A stretch of DNA of 64,000 nt from Isobaculum melis. Its GTDB lineage: Bacteria; Bacillota; Bacilli; Lactobacillales; Carnobacteriaceae. How positions within the stretch are numbered: position 1 is the first letter of the stretch; the number at the start of each line of letters is the position of its first letter. The notes under the pieces were generated by a model. It was not told the origin of the DNA, did no database searches, and saw only the letters and a program-made list of their open reading frames with translations. A program made the translations under genes and the position numbers. Below are positions 38,652 to 48,183 of the stretch, piece by piece. The stretch spans positions 1 through 64,000 of the forward strand of contig NZ_FOHA01000006.1 in NCBI RefSeq assembly GCF_900111355.1, read 5' to 3'.

Positions 38652-39200
38652 ATGACTGAGATACGTTGTGCATGGGCAAAGCTCCCATTAGATATTGACT
38701 ATCATGACAAAGAATGGGGCAAGCCTTTAAAGGATGAACAAAAATTATTTGAATTATTTATTCTAGAAACCATGCAAGCTGGCTTAAATTGGCATACTAT
38801 TTTGACCAAACGAGAAAATTACCGTCAAGCCTTTGATCAATTTGATCCTGCCAAAATAGCCAATTATGATGAGGCAAAGTATGAAGAATTATTGCTAAAT
38901 GAAGGCATTATTCGCAATAAGCTAAAGATAAAATCAGTGATTAAAAATGCACAAGCTTATCAAAAGTTGCTAGAAACGCAGACCTTTGTAGATTATATTT
39001 GGCGTTTTGTAGATCATAAGCCAATCATTAATGAATATGCAACAATTTCTGAAGTGCCTGCTGTGACAGAACTTTCAGAACAGATGAGTCAAGATATGAA
39101 AAAGAAAGGTTTTTCTTTTGTTGGACCGACAACTTGCTATGCATTTATGCAAGCAGCAGGTTTAGTCAATGATCATACATTAGATTGTACTTTTCGTTAA
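38652..39200 (+). CDS. tag: DNA-3-methyladenine glycosylase I
   Basis: Tag removes 3-methyladenine from alkylated DNA. The 182-residue sequence has the family start EIRCAWAKLPLDIDYHDKEWG with the first two zinc ligands (Cys6 and His18), the QAGLNWHTILTKRENYRQAF helix, VGPTTCYAFMQAAGLVNDH, and the last zinc ligands in DHTLDCTFR. A GGAGGTCGTTAG ribosome site precedes the ATG. It diverges from trhO across about 150 bases. Confidence 0.95.
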   Translation: MTEIRCAWAKLPLDIDYHDKEWGKPLKDEQKLFELFILETMQAGLNWHTILTKRENYRQAFDQFDPAKIANYDEAKYEELLLNEGIIRNKLKIKSVIKNAQAYQKLLETQTFVDYIWRFVDHKPIINEYATISEVPAVTELSEQMSQDMKKKGFSFVGPTTCYAFMQAAGLVNDHTLDCTFR

Positions 39201-39248
39201 AAAGCAGAGGCTCAGCTAAAACGATATATCCGTTTTAGCTGAGCCTCT
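39199..39248 (-). terminator. Strong hairpin between tag and the convergent gene
   Basis: AGAGGCTCAGCTAAAACG (39206-39223) and CGTTTTAGCTGAGCCTCT (39231-39248) form a perfect 18-bp stem. The minus strand has a T-run after it (GCTTTTTAAC), so it should stop the gene at 39274-39624; the plus strand (AATGCTTTAT) is less suited, but it may act on tag as well. Confidence 0.85.
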
Positions 39249-39273
39249 AATGCTTTATCAAGATAACCTATTT

Positions 39274-39624
39274 CTAAAGCGTAAACATGGAATACAGTAA
39301 ATTTAGAAAGAGACCTTTTTGTTTTTTTTCAGGAACATTAAATTCCTGTTTATTTTGGGTAATTCGTACATCAGTTATCAAAATATCGTCTGGACTTTTT
39401 TCTGTAATTGAAGCAATAAAAATACAAGAACCAGTCCAGCTACGATGAAAATAAAGCTGATTGTTTTCAAAATAAATGAACCACCTATCATCCATATCCT
39501 TTGGCTTTACACCTAACTTTAAGCAATGGAATTCTTCTTCAGTAATCCGCATATTAATAGGAATTAATCGTGTTTCATTAGACATTTCTTTGACTTTCCA
39601 AGCTGATTTTTGCACGCTCTTCAT
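39274..39624 (-). CDS. Hypothetical protein
   Basis: I start it at ATG 39624, because AAAAAGGATGTGG precedes it on the minus strand; a longer upstream frame lacks a ribosome site. The 116-residue protein has IPINMRITEEEFHCLKLG and the striking DDRWFIYFENNQLYFHRSW with CIFIASI, which looks like a small soluble beta-rich fold. I recall similar sequences as uncharacterised proteins and cannot name a family. It ends at the large hairpin before tag. Confidence 0.6.
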   Translation of the reverse strand: MKSVQKSAWKVKEMSNETRLIPINMRITEEEFHCLKLGVKPKDMDDRWFIYFENNQLYFHRSWTGSCIFIASITEKSPDDILITDVRITQNKQEFNVPEKKQKGLFLNLLYSMFTL

Positions 39625-39868
39625 AGGAACCACATCCTTTTTATGTATGAAATCAATTTTATTTATTATACCATGTAGAATGAGTAAAAAAATAGTTTCC
39701 ATCAATTAAACCTTGCTGTTTTTCTGTTTGCATCATTTGAACTTTGTTGTGAATCATTCTTTGGAAAATTGTCAGCTCAAAATGATTTTGATATACTGAA
39801 TCTACTGGTTGAGATGCGTGAATATCAGCTTCTTAATTGCAAAAAAATAAAAATGAGGTGCTTGAAAG

Positions 39869-40222
39869 ATGGAACCATTAGCAGTTGAATGCGGACGTTT
39901 TCGGGTCAAAAAAGGGATGTCTGACAAGGTAGATGAATGGATGCAATTCTTAAATGACCATATGGCAGATGTCTTATTAACATTAGCTGATGAAAAAATG
40001 TATGTTGAAACCATTTTTAGAGAAGTCAAAGATGGAGAAGAATATCTTTATTGGTACTCGATTCAAGGACCAAATGGACAAGCAGTAGAAACTTCAAATC
40101 ATGAAGTTGATCAAATACATCTGCAATTTTGGGAGGCCTGTATTGACCCAACCTTTAAAGAAGAGTTATTAGCGCCTCAAGTTGTGATGATACCTCATCC
40201 TATAAGAAGTCAAATGAAATGA
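39869..40222 (+). CDS. DUF6176-like protein
   Basis: The 117-residue product (ATGAGGTGCTTGAAAG site) has VECGRFRVKKGMSDKVDEWM at the start, LADEKMYVETIFREVKDGEE in the middle and a C-terminal HLQFWEACIDPTFKE helix. This is the pattern I associate with DUF6176, small dimeric alpha-beta barrel (ABM-like) proteins of unknown function. It stands alone ahead of tkt. The assignment rests on memory of the pattern. Confidence 0.7.
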   Translation: MEPLAVECGRFRVKKGMSDKVDEWMQFLNDHMADVLLTLADEKMYVETIFREVKDGEEYLYWYSIQGPNGQAVETSNHEVDQIHLQFWEACIDPTFKEELLAPQVVMIPHPIRSQMK

Positions 40223-40330
40223 TAAGAAAAAAAGAATTATGAGGAGAATCAAAGAATTTACCTGAAAAGCATTGCGGTTTCTCTGACAAAACATTAAAAT
40301 GAAGGTATTAACCCTGAAAGGATGATTATA

Positions 40331-42325
40331 TTGTTTGACAAGACAGATGAATTAGCAGTAAACACGATTCGCACATTGAGTATGGACGCTATCCAAAAAG
40401 CCAACTCAGGACACCCTGGATTACCTATGGGGGCAGCGCCAATGGCTTACGCATTATGGACAAAATATTTGAAAGCGAATCCAAAAAACTCAAAATGGCT
40501 AGATCGTGATCGCTTTATTTTATCGGCAGGACATGGTTCAATGCTACAATATAGCTTGTTACATTTAGCAGGTTATCAAGTAAGCATGGATGATTTAAAA
40601 CAATTTAGACAATGGGACAGCTTAACACCTGGACATCCAGAAGTACATCATACAGATGGCGTTGAAGCAACAACTGGGCCTTTAGGTCAAGGAATTGCGA
40701 CAAGTGTTGGTTTTGCAATGGCAGAAGCGCATTTAGCAGCAACTTACAACAAACCTGATTTCAATATCGTGGATCATTACACTTATGCACTTTGTGGTGA
40801 TGGCGATTTAATGGAAGGTGTTGCAAGTGAAGCAGCGAGCTTAGCAGGTCACTTAAAATTAGATAAATTAATTGTCCTTTATGATTCAAACGATATTTCA
40901 TTAGATGGTCCAACTTCAAAAGCCTTCACTGAAAATGTTGGTAAACGTTTTGAAGCTTATGGTTGGCAACATATTTTAGTGAAAGATGGCAATGATTTAA
41001 CCGCTATTTCAAAAGCCATTGAAGCAGCAAAAGCTGAAACTGGAAAACCAACTTTAATTGAAGTGAAAACAGTGATTGGCTATGGCGCGCCACTAGAAGG
41101 AACATCAAAAGTTCATGGTGCACCACTAGGAGCAGAAGGAATTGCAGTTGCTAAAAAAGCTTATGGCTGGGATTATCCTGAATTTACAGTGCCAGAAGAA
41201 GTTGCAACACGTTTCAAAGAAACAATGATTGACAAAGGCGCAGCTTCAGAAAATGCTTGGAATCAATTATTTGCAGACTATACAGCAGCTTATCCAGAAT
41301 TAGCAGCACAGTTCAAAACAATTATGGCAAATGAATTACCGGCAGATTGGAAAAACGCTTTACCTAGCTATGATTTAGGAACAAGCGCAGCAAGCCGTGT
41401 TACAAGTAGCGAAATGATTCAAACAATTTCGAAAGAAGTGTCAAACTTCTGGGGCGGTTCTGCCGATTTATCAGCATCAAACAATACAATGGTCGCTGGT
41501 GAAAAAGATTTTGAACCTGGACAATATGAAGGACGTAACATTTGGTATGGTGTACGTGAATTTGCAATGGGTGCTGCAATGAACGGAATTGCCTTACATG
41601 GTGGCTTAAAAACTTATGGTGGAACATTCTTCGTCTTTACAGACTATTTACGTGGTGCCATTCGTCTTGCAGCAATTCAAAAAGCACCAGTAACTTATGT
41701 CTTTACACATGATTCAGTAGCAGTTGGAGAAGATGGCCCAACTCATGAGCCAATTGAACAACTTTCAAGCTTACGCAGTATTCCTAACTTATCTGTTTTA
41801 AGACCAGCAGATGGAAATGAAGTAGCAGCAGCTTGGGAATTAGCTTTAGAATCAAATGACCACCCAACAATGCTTGTTTTAACCAGACAAAACTTACCTG
41901 TTTTACCAGGAACAAAAGAAAATGCTCGCAACAATGTTCGTAAAGGTGCTTATGTGATTTCTCCTGCTAAAGGTCAAACACCAGAAGGTATCTTAATTGC
42001 GACAGGTTCTGAGGTTGCACTTGCGATTGCAGCACAGGAAGAGCTTGCAAAAGCAGGAAAAGATGTTTCTGTTGTATCAATGCCAAGCTTTGATTTATTT
42101 GAAGCGCAAGATGAAGCCTACAAAGAAAGCGTCTTACCAAAAGCAGTTCGTAAACGTGTATCTGTCGAAATGGGGGCAACATTTGGCTGGGAACGTTATG
42201 TTGGCTTAGACGGTATTGCTTTAGGAATCGATCACTTTGGCGCAAGCGCACCAGGAAATACAGTAATTGAGAAATTTGGCTTTACAGTCGAAAATGTTGT
42301 AGCAACATTTAACAAATTAGGCTAA
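40331..42325 (+). CDS. tkt: Transketolase
   Basis: Transketolase moves two-carbon units between sugar phosphates in the pentose phosphate pathway, using thiamine diphosphate. I place the start at TTG 40331 ([20 protein letters not shown]), because AAAGG (40317-40321) abuts the ATG at 40322 and fits only the TTG. The protein is 664 residues. Visible motifs are [20 protein letters not shown], the ThDP motif [20 protein letters not shown] with [10 protein letters not shown], the central [15 protein letters not shown] region, and [18 protein letters not shown]. It lies alone and is closed by a terminator. Confidence 0.97.
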   Translation: MFDKTDELAVNTIRTLSMDAIQKANSGHPGLPMGAAPMAYALWTKYLKANPKNSKWLDRDRFILSAGHGSMLQYSLLHLAGYQVSMDDLKQFRQWDSLTPGHPEVHHTDGVEATTGPLGQGIATSVGFAMAEAHLAATYNKPDFNIVDHYTYALCGDGDLMEGVASEAASLAGHLKLDKLIVLYDSNDISLDGPTSKAFTENVGKRFEAYGWQHILVKDGNDLTAISKAIEAAKAETGKPTLIEVKTVIGYGAPLEGTSKVHGAPLGAEGIAVAKKAYGWDYPEFTVPEEVATRFKETMIDKGAASENAWNQLFADYTAAYPELAAQFKTIMANELPADWKNALPSYDLGTSAASRVTSSEMIQTISKEVSNFWGGSADLSASNNTMVAGEKDFEPGQYEGRNIWYGVREFAMGAAMNGIALHGGLKTYGGTFFVFTDYLRGAIRLAAIQKAPVTYVFTHDSVAVGEDGPTHEPIEQLSSLRSIPNLSVLRPADGNEVAAAWELALESNDHPTMLVLTRQNLPVLPGTKENARNNVRKGAYVISPAKGQTPEGILIATGSEVALAIAAQEELAKAGKDVSVVSMPSFDLFEAQDEAYKESVLPKAVRKRVSVEMGATFGWERYVGLDGIALGIDHFGASAPGNTVIEKFGFTVENVVATFNKLG

Positions 42326-42360
42326 GCATTCTCTAAAAATAAGACAATTTATCATTTGAT

Positions 42361-42404
42361 AAAGGAAGGGCAATCATGTTTCATTGTGATGGCTCTTCCT
42401 TTTC
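42361..42404 (+). terminator. Intrinsic terminator after tkt
   Basis: AAAGGAAGGGCAATCA (42361-42376) pairs imperfectly with TGATGGCTCTTCCTTT (42387-42402), followed by TTCG. It is the first of two terminator-like hairpins between tkt and the betaine transporter genes. Confidence 0.75.
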
Positions 42405-42539
42405 GATATTTGACAAAGTGAGGAGAGAATGTTAACCTTAAATAGTCGATTTTTACAGAAAAAGAAAATAATTTGTCTTCACGTGTAAATCAAATCTTGG
42501 CAATAGAATGCAACACTTTATTGCTTTTGAAACAGATTA

Positions 42540-42606
42540 GCAAGATGAAATCATTACACTTTATATGATCTAGCTATATAGGCTAGCACCTCGGATAACA
42601 GATAAG
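42540..42606 (+). repeat. Imperfect repeat A upstream of opuA
   Basis: This block has GCAAGATGAAATCATTACAC, CTTTATATGA, CTAGCACCTCGGATAACA and GATAAG. A shorter, diverged copy is at 42731-42784. Repeat A is followed directly by a terminator hairpin at 42609. It may be a duplicated leader or promoter segment. No gene is evident in this interval. Confidence 0.4.
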
Positions 42607-42608
42607 AA

Positions 42609-42643
42609 TGGGTGAGACACTTTTAGTCTCACTCATTTTTTAT
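42609..42643 (+). terminator. Second terminator hairpin between tkt and opuA
   Basis: TGGGTGAGAC (42609-42618) and GTCTCACTCA (42626-42635) form a 10-bp stem with one G-U pair, followed by six T residues. It ends a short transcript that would start between 42405 and 42600, either an attenuated leader or a small RNA. Confidence 0.75.
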
Positions 42644-42730
42644 TATTTTCCTGTCAGAGTAGCAAGCGCTCATTTCAACATTACTTTTAGAAAATAAATG
42701 ATGGTTGATAAAGTGAAGACAATGAAAACA

Positions 42731-42784
42731 GCATGAATGATGTGTTATCAAGCTTTATGAACTAGTACCTCGAAATAAGATTAA
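42731..42784 (+). repeat. Imperfect repeat B upstream of opuA
   Basis: GCATGAATGATGTGTTATCA, GCTTTATGA and CTAGTACCTCGAAATAAGA follow the order of repeat A (42540-42606) with an 11-base shortening. It lies 90 bases before the opuAA start and could include the actual promoter region. The rest of the 548-base gap holds no ORF with a ribosome site. Confidence 0.4.
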
Positions 42785-42873
42785 TTTGATTGTGGAAAAG
42801 AGCATCACTTTCTAATTATTCTGTTGGTGCTGAACAAGTTCGTTTAGCTTTAAAAATAAGGAGGAGTTTAGTT

Positions 42874-44064
42874 TTGCCCAAAGTAAAAGTATCACATTTA
42901 ACGAAAATATTCGGTAAAAAATCAAAGCAAGCACTGGATATGATCAAAGAAAACAAAGATAAAACTGAAATTTTGAAAAAGACCGGGGCAACGGTTGGGG
43001 TTTATGATGTCAATTTTGAAGTAGAAGAAGGAGAAATCTTTGTGATTATGGGACTTTCTGGTAGTGGGAAATCAACCTTAATTCGTTTATTGAACCGTTT
43101 GATTGAACCAACCTCTGGAAGTATTTACATTGATCAGCAAGAAATTGCTAAATTAGATAAAGAAGGATTACGTGAAGTTCGTCGGAATAAAATGAGTATG
43201 GTTTTCCAAAACTTTGGTCTCTTTCCTCATCGTACCATCTTAGAAAATACTGAGTATGGTTTAGAAATCCGTGGTGTACCAAAGGAAGAACGAACTGCTA
43301 AAGCAGAAAAAGCCTTAGAAAATTCAAGCTTATTAGCTTTTAAAGACCAGTTTCCAAATCAATTATCAGGTGGGATGCAACAACGTGTTGGGTTAGCAAG
43401 AGCGTTAGCCAATGATCCTGAAATCTTACTAATGGATGAAGCCTTTTCGGCTCTTGATCCATTAATTCGTAGAGAAATGCAAGATGAGTTAGTTGATTTA
43501 CAGGAAAATGTGAAAAAAACCATTATCTTTATCACCCATGATCTAAATGAAGCTTTACGAATTGGTGATCGTATTGCACTCATGAAAGATGGTCAATTGA
43601 TGCAAGTTGGTACAGGAGAAGAAATTTTGACAAACCCAGCCAATGAATATGTTCGTACATTCGTTGAAGATGTGGACCGCTCTAAAGTTTTAACTGCGCA
43701 AAATATCATGGTTCCTGCCTTGACAACAAACATTGAAATTGATGGTCCAACAGTTGCATTAACACGAATGCGTCAAGAGGAAGTGAGTATGCTTTTAGCT
43801 GTTGATAAAAAACGTCAGTTAAAAGGGGTTGTACGTGCTGAGCGTGCATTAGAAGCTAGAAAAGCTGGTAAGCTCTTAACGGACTATGTCGATACAGATA
43901 TTACAACAATTGATAAAGATATGCTGGTGAATGATATTTTTCCAATTATCTATGATTCACCAACACCAATTGCCGTAACAGACAACAATAAATTAGTTGG
44001 TGTTGTGATTCGAGGCAGTGTACTTGAAGCATTAGCAGAAACAGAGGTGACAAACAATGACTAA
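42874..44064 (+). CDS. opuAA: Glycine betaine/proline-type ABC transporter ATP-binding protein with CBS domains
   Basis: This ATPase powers uptake of compatible solutes under osmotic stress. The start is TTG 42874, 7 bases after AAGGAGGAG; a longer frame to 42790 has no site. The 396-residue protein has Walker [10 protein letters not shown], the Q-loop [13 protein letters not shown], signature [10 protein letters not shown] and Walker [14 protein letters not shown]. Two C-terminal CBS motifs (from about residue 280) follow, which sense ionic strength or cyclic di-AMP in OpuA relatives. The next gene overlaps by 8 bases. Confidence 0.94.
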   Translation: MPKVKVSHLTKIFGKKSKQALDMIKENKDKTEILKKTGATVGVYDVNFEVEEGEIFVIMGLSGSGKSTLIRLLNRLIEPTSGSIYIDQQEIAKLDKEGLREVRRNKMSMVFQNFGLFPHRTILENTEYGLEIRGVPKEERTAKAEKALENSSLLAFKDQFPNQLSGGMQQRVGLARALANDPEILLMDEAFSALDPLIRREMQDELVDLQENVKKTIIFITHDLNEALRIGDRIALMKDGQLMQVGTGEEILTNPANEYVRTFVEDVDRSKVLTAQNIMVPALTTNIEIDGPTVALTRMRQEEVSMLLAVDKKRQLKGVVRAERALEARKAGKLLTDYVDTDITTIDKDMLVNDIFPIIYDSPTPIAVTDNNKLVGVVIRGSVLEALAETEVTNND

Positions 44065-45772
44065 TTATCAACTGCCAGTAGCAGAATGGGTTGAAACAAT
44101 TACAGAGTGGATGACGAATACCTTTTCAGGTGTTTTTGGTTTCTTCCAAACAACAGGTCAAAGTTTAATGGATGGGATTACCTCTCTTTTAGTTGCGATC
44201 CCGCCACTTCTATTTATTGTTTTACTGACAGCCATTGCTTTCTTGATTTCAAATAAGAAAATTGGGTTAACGCTATTTACCTTTATTGGCTTACTTTTTA
44301 TCTATAACCAAAATTTATGGACAGATTTAATGAGTACTGTCACATTAGTTTTACTTTCTAGTGTGGTATCGATTGTGATAGGGGTGCCCCTTGGTATTTT
44401 AATGGCCAAAAGTAATAAAGCCAAAAGTATCATTACACCTATTTTAGATTTCATGCAAACAATGCCTGGTTTTGTCTATTTGATTCCAGCAGTTGCCTTC
44501 TTTGGAATCGGTATGGTGCCAGGAGTCTTTGCTTCTGTAATCTTTGCTTTACCACCAACAGTTCGTTTTACAAATCTTGGGATTCGCCAAGTACCAAAAG
44601 AGCTAGTTGAAGCTTCTGATTCATTTGGGAGCACGAGCTGGCAAAAATTATTCAAGCTTGAGTTACCTTTAGCAAAAAGTACCATTATGGCAGGGGTCAA
44701 TCAAACAACCATGCTGGCACTTTCAATGGTAGTCATTGCATCAATGATTGGTGCACCAGGACTTGGTCGTGGCGTTCTTTCCGCTTTACAGCGTGCGCAA
44801 GTTGGTAATGGTTTTGTGAATGGTGTCGCTTTAGTTATTTTAGCGATTATCATTGATCGTTTTACCCAAAATTTAAATAAGAAAAAGACTGCTCCAGCTT
44901 CAACGAAGCAATCTAAAAACAAAAAAATTGGTGGGATTATTGTTGCCGTTGTTGCCATTATCGCTTTAATAGCTAGTTCTACACTATTCTCTGTTTCTAA
45001 AGACAATGAGAAAAGAATTGCTCTTGCTTATGTAGAGTGGGATACAGAGGTTGCCTCTACTCATGTAGTTGCTGAAGTTTTAAAAGATCTTGATTATGAA
45101 GTTTCTGTCACACCTTTGGATAATGCCATTATGTGGGAATCTCTTTCAAAAGGAGAAACGGATGCAATGGTTTCTGCTTGGCTTCCAGGCACACATGGGG
45201 AGCAATATAAACAGTATAAGGACCAAGTAGAGGATCTAGGTGAAAATCTAAAAGGCGCTAAACTCGGTATCGTTGTACCACAATATATGGATGTTAACTC
45301 AATTGAAGAGTTAAAAAATCAAGCAGATAAAAAAATTACAGGAATTGAGCCTGGTGCAGGTGTTGTTGCTGCTGCTGAAAAGACACAGCAAACTTACAAT
45401 AACCTAAAGGATTGGACAATTGAAACCTCTTCTTCTGGTGCGATGACTGTTGCTCTTGGTCAAGCCATTAAAAATAAAGAAGACATTGTAATTACCGGTT
45501 GGTCTCCTCATTGGATGTTTGCTAAATATGATTTAAAATATTTAGAAGATCCAAAAGGAACAATGGGAGATGAAGAAGCCATTCATACAATGGCTAAAAA
45601 AGGTTTAGAAAAAGAAAATCCTGAAGCGTACCAAGTATTGAAAAACTTCCATTGGACAAAAGAAGATATGGAATCTGTGATGTTAGAAATTAATAAAGGA
45701 ACAGATCCTACAGAAGCAGCTAGAAATTGGATTGATAGTCATCCAAAAGAAGTTGCTGAGTGGAAAGAATAA
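44057..45772 (+). CDS. opuABC: Glycine betaine ABC transporter, fused permease and substrate-binding protein
   Basis: This 571-residue protein joins a permease (residues about 1-275, six or more transmembrane segments, with the EAA-like [19 protein letters not shown]) to a substrate-binding domain that starts after a transmembrane helix near 295-320. The binding part carries the aromatic residues typical of betaine boxes: [49 protein letters not shown]. Fusion of OpuAB and OpuAC is the rule in lactococci and relatives (BusAB). It overlaps opuAA by 8 bases and ends at a terminator, so the pair forms a complete importer. Confidence 0.94.
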   Translation: MTNYQLPVAEWVETITEWMTNTFSGVFGFFQTTGQSLMDGITSLLVAIPPLLFIVLLTAIAFLISNKKIGLTLFTFIGLLFIYNQNLWTDLMSTVTLVLLSSVVSIVIGVPLGILMAKSNKAKSIITPILDFMQTMPGFVYLIPAVAFFGIGMVPGVFASVIFALPPTVRFTNLGIRQVPKELVEASDSFGSTSWQKLFKLELPLAKSTIMAGVNQTTMLALSMVVIASMIGAPGLGRGVLSALQRAQVGNGFVNGVALVILAIIIDRFTQNLNKKKTAPASTKQSKNKKIGGIIVAVVAIIALIASSTLFSVSKDNEKRIALAYVEWDTEVASTHVVAEVLKDLDYEVSVTPLDNAIMWESLSKGETDAMVSAWLPGTHGEQYKQYKDQVEDLGENLKGAKLGIVVPQYMDVNSIEELKNQADKKITGIEPGAGVVAAAEKTQQTYNNLKDWTIETSSSGAMTVALGQAIKNKEDIVITGWSPHWMFAKYDLKYLEDPKGTMGDEEAIHTMAKKGLEKENPEAYQVLKNFHWTKEDMESVMLEINKGTDPTEAARNWIDSHPKEVAEWKE

Positions 45773-45785
45773 TTGAAAAACTGTT

Positions 45786-45822
45786 AATCCTAGAGGGAAT
45801 TTCCTCTAGGATTTTCTTTTTA
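45786..45822 (+). terminator. Intrinsic terminator after the betaine transporter
   Basis: AATCCTAGAGGGA (45786-45798) and TTCCTCTAGGATT (45801-45813) form a stem of about 12 bp with a T-rich tail (TTCTTTTT). Confidence 0.87.
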
Positions 45823-46018
45823 ATTAAAAAAGCGCAATTCCTAGTCTAAAGAAATATACAAGCTAAAATGAGCCTGAAATTTAGAGGAAACTACTAAAAA
45901 ATAGCCAAATTCAAAAGATTCTATTTTTATTCCATGAAAACGCTAGAAACTTCTTTTCTTTTCCGGCAGAATCTAGTAAAATGATTAATTGAGAAGTCTT
46001 GAAAGGAGAAGAGTAGAT

Positions 46019-46243
46019 ATGAATATTTTAATACCAATTATCACACTAGTTTTAGGATTAGTTGGCGGTTTCTTTATCGCCAGAAAATATATGATGGATT
46101 ACTTTAAAAATAATCCTCCCGTTAACGAAGATATGCTACGTACAATGATGATGCAAATGGGGCAAAAACCATCTGAGAAGAAAATTAAGCAGATGATGGC
46201 TTCAATGAAAGTTCAATCTGAACGAGCAAATAAGAAAAAATAG
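46019..46243 (+). CDS. yneF: YneF family membrane protein (UPF0154)
   Basis: From ATG 46019 (GAAAGGAGAAG site) the 74-residue protein has one N-terminal transmembrane helix ([19 protein letters not shown]) and the conserved cytoplasmic part [38 protein letters not shown]. An upstream in-frame extension at 45989 lacks a ribosome site. Family function is unknown. It stands between two terminators as a single gene. Confidence 0.9.
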   Translation: MNILIPIITLVLGLVGGFFIARKYMMDYFKNNPPVNEDMLRTMMMQMGQKPSEKKIKQMMASMKVQSERANKKK

Positions 46244-46270
46244 TGATACAATCATTATTTGACTTTAGAG

Positions 46271-46300
46271 AAAGGCGGGCAACTATTGTTCGCCTTTTTT
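46271..46300 (+). terminator. Intrinsic terminator after yneF
   Basis: AAAGGCGGGCAAC (46271-46283) pairs with GTTCGCCTTT (46288-46297) leaving a small bulge, followed by TTTCTG. Confidence 0.72.
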
Positions 46301-46431
46301 CTGTCATCTAATGTTGTGTGTACAAAAATAAAAAGACTTCCTGTATACGCAAAAGTTGGCCTATTTCTCTTGAGTTTTCTAAATGGGAATAATCATATAG
46401 CAAAGAAAATGAATGAAGGTGAACATTTAGA

Positions 46432-48183
46432 ATGGGTATTTTTAGAAAGTTAGGCTGGTTTTTTAAACAAGAAAAGAAATCATACTTTATTGGGGTTTTG
46501 TTTTTAATTCTAGTAGCAATTGTACAATTAGTACCACCTAGATTAATTGGCTTTTTAGCAGATGAAATTGGTGGTAACAGGTTAACTGTTATTATTTTAG
46601 TACAAACATTAGTAGCGATTTTTTGTGTCGCTATTTTACAATATGTATTTCGTTATATTTGGCGTGTGCATATATGGGGGTCGGCAGCACGCTTAGAAAA
46701 AGTGTTGCGTTCAAATTTATTTAAACATTTTACTGATATGGATCAAAAGTTCTTTCAAACTTATCGAACTGGGGATTTAATGGCTCATGCAACCAATGAC
46801 CTGTCAGCGATTCAACAAGTAGCAGGAGTGGGAATTTTAACCTTAGTTGATTCATTGGTCACTGGTGGGGTAACCATTATTGCCATGGCGGTTGTCATTG
46901 ACTGGCGCTTAACCTTGATGGCCTTGATTCCTTTTCCTTTTTTAGCCTATGCGTCTAAAAAATTAGGGGACCGCTTACATGATGCCTTTAGAGATAGCCA
47001 AGAAAGCTTTTCCAAAATGAATGATAAGGCTCAAGAAAGTATTTCAGGGATGAAAGTCATCAAGACTTTTGGACAAGAAAAACAAGATTTAAATGATTTC
47101 AAAACAAAAACGGACTATGTTGTTAAAATGAATCGCAAAGTATTTTTCCTTGATTCATTATTTGATCCAGTAATCACCATCATTATTGGTATCTCCTACA
47201 TTTTAACAATTATTGTAGGGGGTCGTTTTGTGATGAATCAAAGCATTTCAATTGGACAGCTGATTTCCTTTATTAACTATTTGAATATGTTAATTTGGCC
47301 AATGTTAGCGCTAGGTTATTTATTTAATATCTTAGAGCGTGGCAGTGCCAGCTATGATCGAGTGAATGAATTATTGATGGAAAAATCAACCATTGTTGAG
47401 GATCCATTTGCCATTCAAGAACCTGCTAAAGGAGATATTCATTTCCATGTGACTGATTTCCACTATCCAGAAGATGAAAAAGCAGCTTTAAAACAGATTG
47501 ATTTTGAGATTAAAGAAGGCGCAACACTTGGAATTGTTGGGAAAACAGGGGCTGGTAAAACTTCTATTTTGAAATTGATGCTAAGAGAACATGATAGTTA
47601 TCAAGGCAACATTATTTTTGGTCAATATCCTGTCATGGACTATTCCTTAGATGCTTTAAAGAAATCCATTGGTTATGTTCCACAAGATCAATTTTTATTC
47701 TCTACGAGTATTGAAAATAATATTCGCTTTTCTGAGCCAGATTTATCGCATAAGGAAGTAGTAAAATTTGCAGAAATGACGGCTATTCATGAGGATATTT
47801 TAGGATTTCCAGAGGGCTATGAAACTGAAGTAGGAGAACGTGGCGTTTCACTTTCTGGTGGACAAAAGCAACGCATTTCGATTGCACGTGCCTTAGCCAC
47901 TTCACCTGAATTGTTGATTTTAGATGATGCGCTATCAGCTGTGGATGCCAAAACAGAAGAAGCCATTTTAAAAGCGTTAAAAAATGAACGTGCCAATAAA
48001 ACAACTATTATTGCGGCGCATCGTTTAAGTAGTGTGATGCATGCAGAAGAAATTATTGTGGTAGACAATGGGGAAATCATTGAGCGTGGCACCCATGATA
48101 CCTTACTTGCACTAGGTGGCTGGTATCATGATATGTATCGTAGACAGCAACTGGAAAGTAAGCTAGATGGAGGTGAGGCTTAA
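46432..48183 (+). CDS. Heterodimeric multidrug ABC exporter, first half (LmrC/YheI-like)
   Basis: This 583-residue half-transporter has an ABC_membrane domain (six transmembrane segments, about residues 15-310) and a nucleotide-binding domain. The latter has Walker A GIVGKTGAGKTS, signature SLSGGQKQRISIARAL and Walker B LLILDDALSAVD. The residue after the Walker B aspartate is Asp where a catalytic Glu is normal, the hallmark of the degenerate-site subunit in heterodimeric exporters such as LmrCD and BmrCD. Its stop codon overlaps the next start by one base (TAATG). Substrates are unknown, but drug or lipid-like compounds are typical. Confidence 0.9.
   Translation: MGIFRKLGWFFKQEKKSYFIGVLFLILVAIVQLVPPRLIGFLADEIGGNRLTVIILVQTLVAIFCVAILQYVFRYIWRVHIWGSAARLEKVLRSNLFKHFTDMDQKFFQTYRTGDLMAHATNDLSAIQQVAGVGILTLVDSLVTGGVTIIAMAVVIDWRLTLMALIPFPFLAYASKKLGDRLHDAFRDSQESFSKMNDKAQESISGMKVIKTFGQEKQDLNDFKTKTDYVVKMNRKVFFLDSLFDPVITIIIGISYILTIIVGGRFVMNQSISIGQLISFINYLNMLIWPMLALGYLFNILERGSASYDRVNELLMEKSTIVEDPFAIQEPAKGDIHFHVTDFHYPEDEKAALKQIDFEIKEGATLGIVGKTGAGKTSILKLMLREHDSYQGNIIFGQYPVMDYSLDALKKSIGYVPQDQFLFSTSIENNIRFSEPDLSHKEVVKFAEMTAIHEDILGFPEGYETEVGERGVSLSGGQKQRISIARALATSPELLILDDALSAVDAKTEEAILKALKNERANKTTIIAAHRLSSVMHAEEIIVVDNGEIIERGTHDTLLALGGWYHDMYRRQQLESKLDGGEA

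Noticed and set aside
42790-42873. N-terminal extension of the betaine transporter ATPase
   Set aside because: The added residues are unlike the family, and the only good ribosome site (42858-42866) points to TTG 42874.
46259-46453. 64-codon ORF between yneF and the ABC exporter
   Set aside because: It contains the yneF terminator hairpin, overlaps the next gene start and has no ribosome site or recognisable protein pattern.
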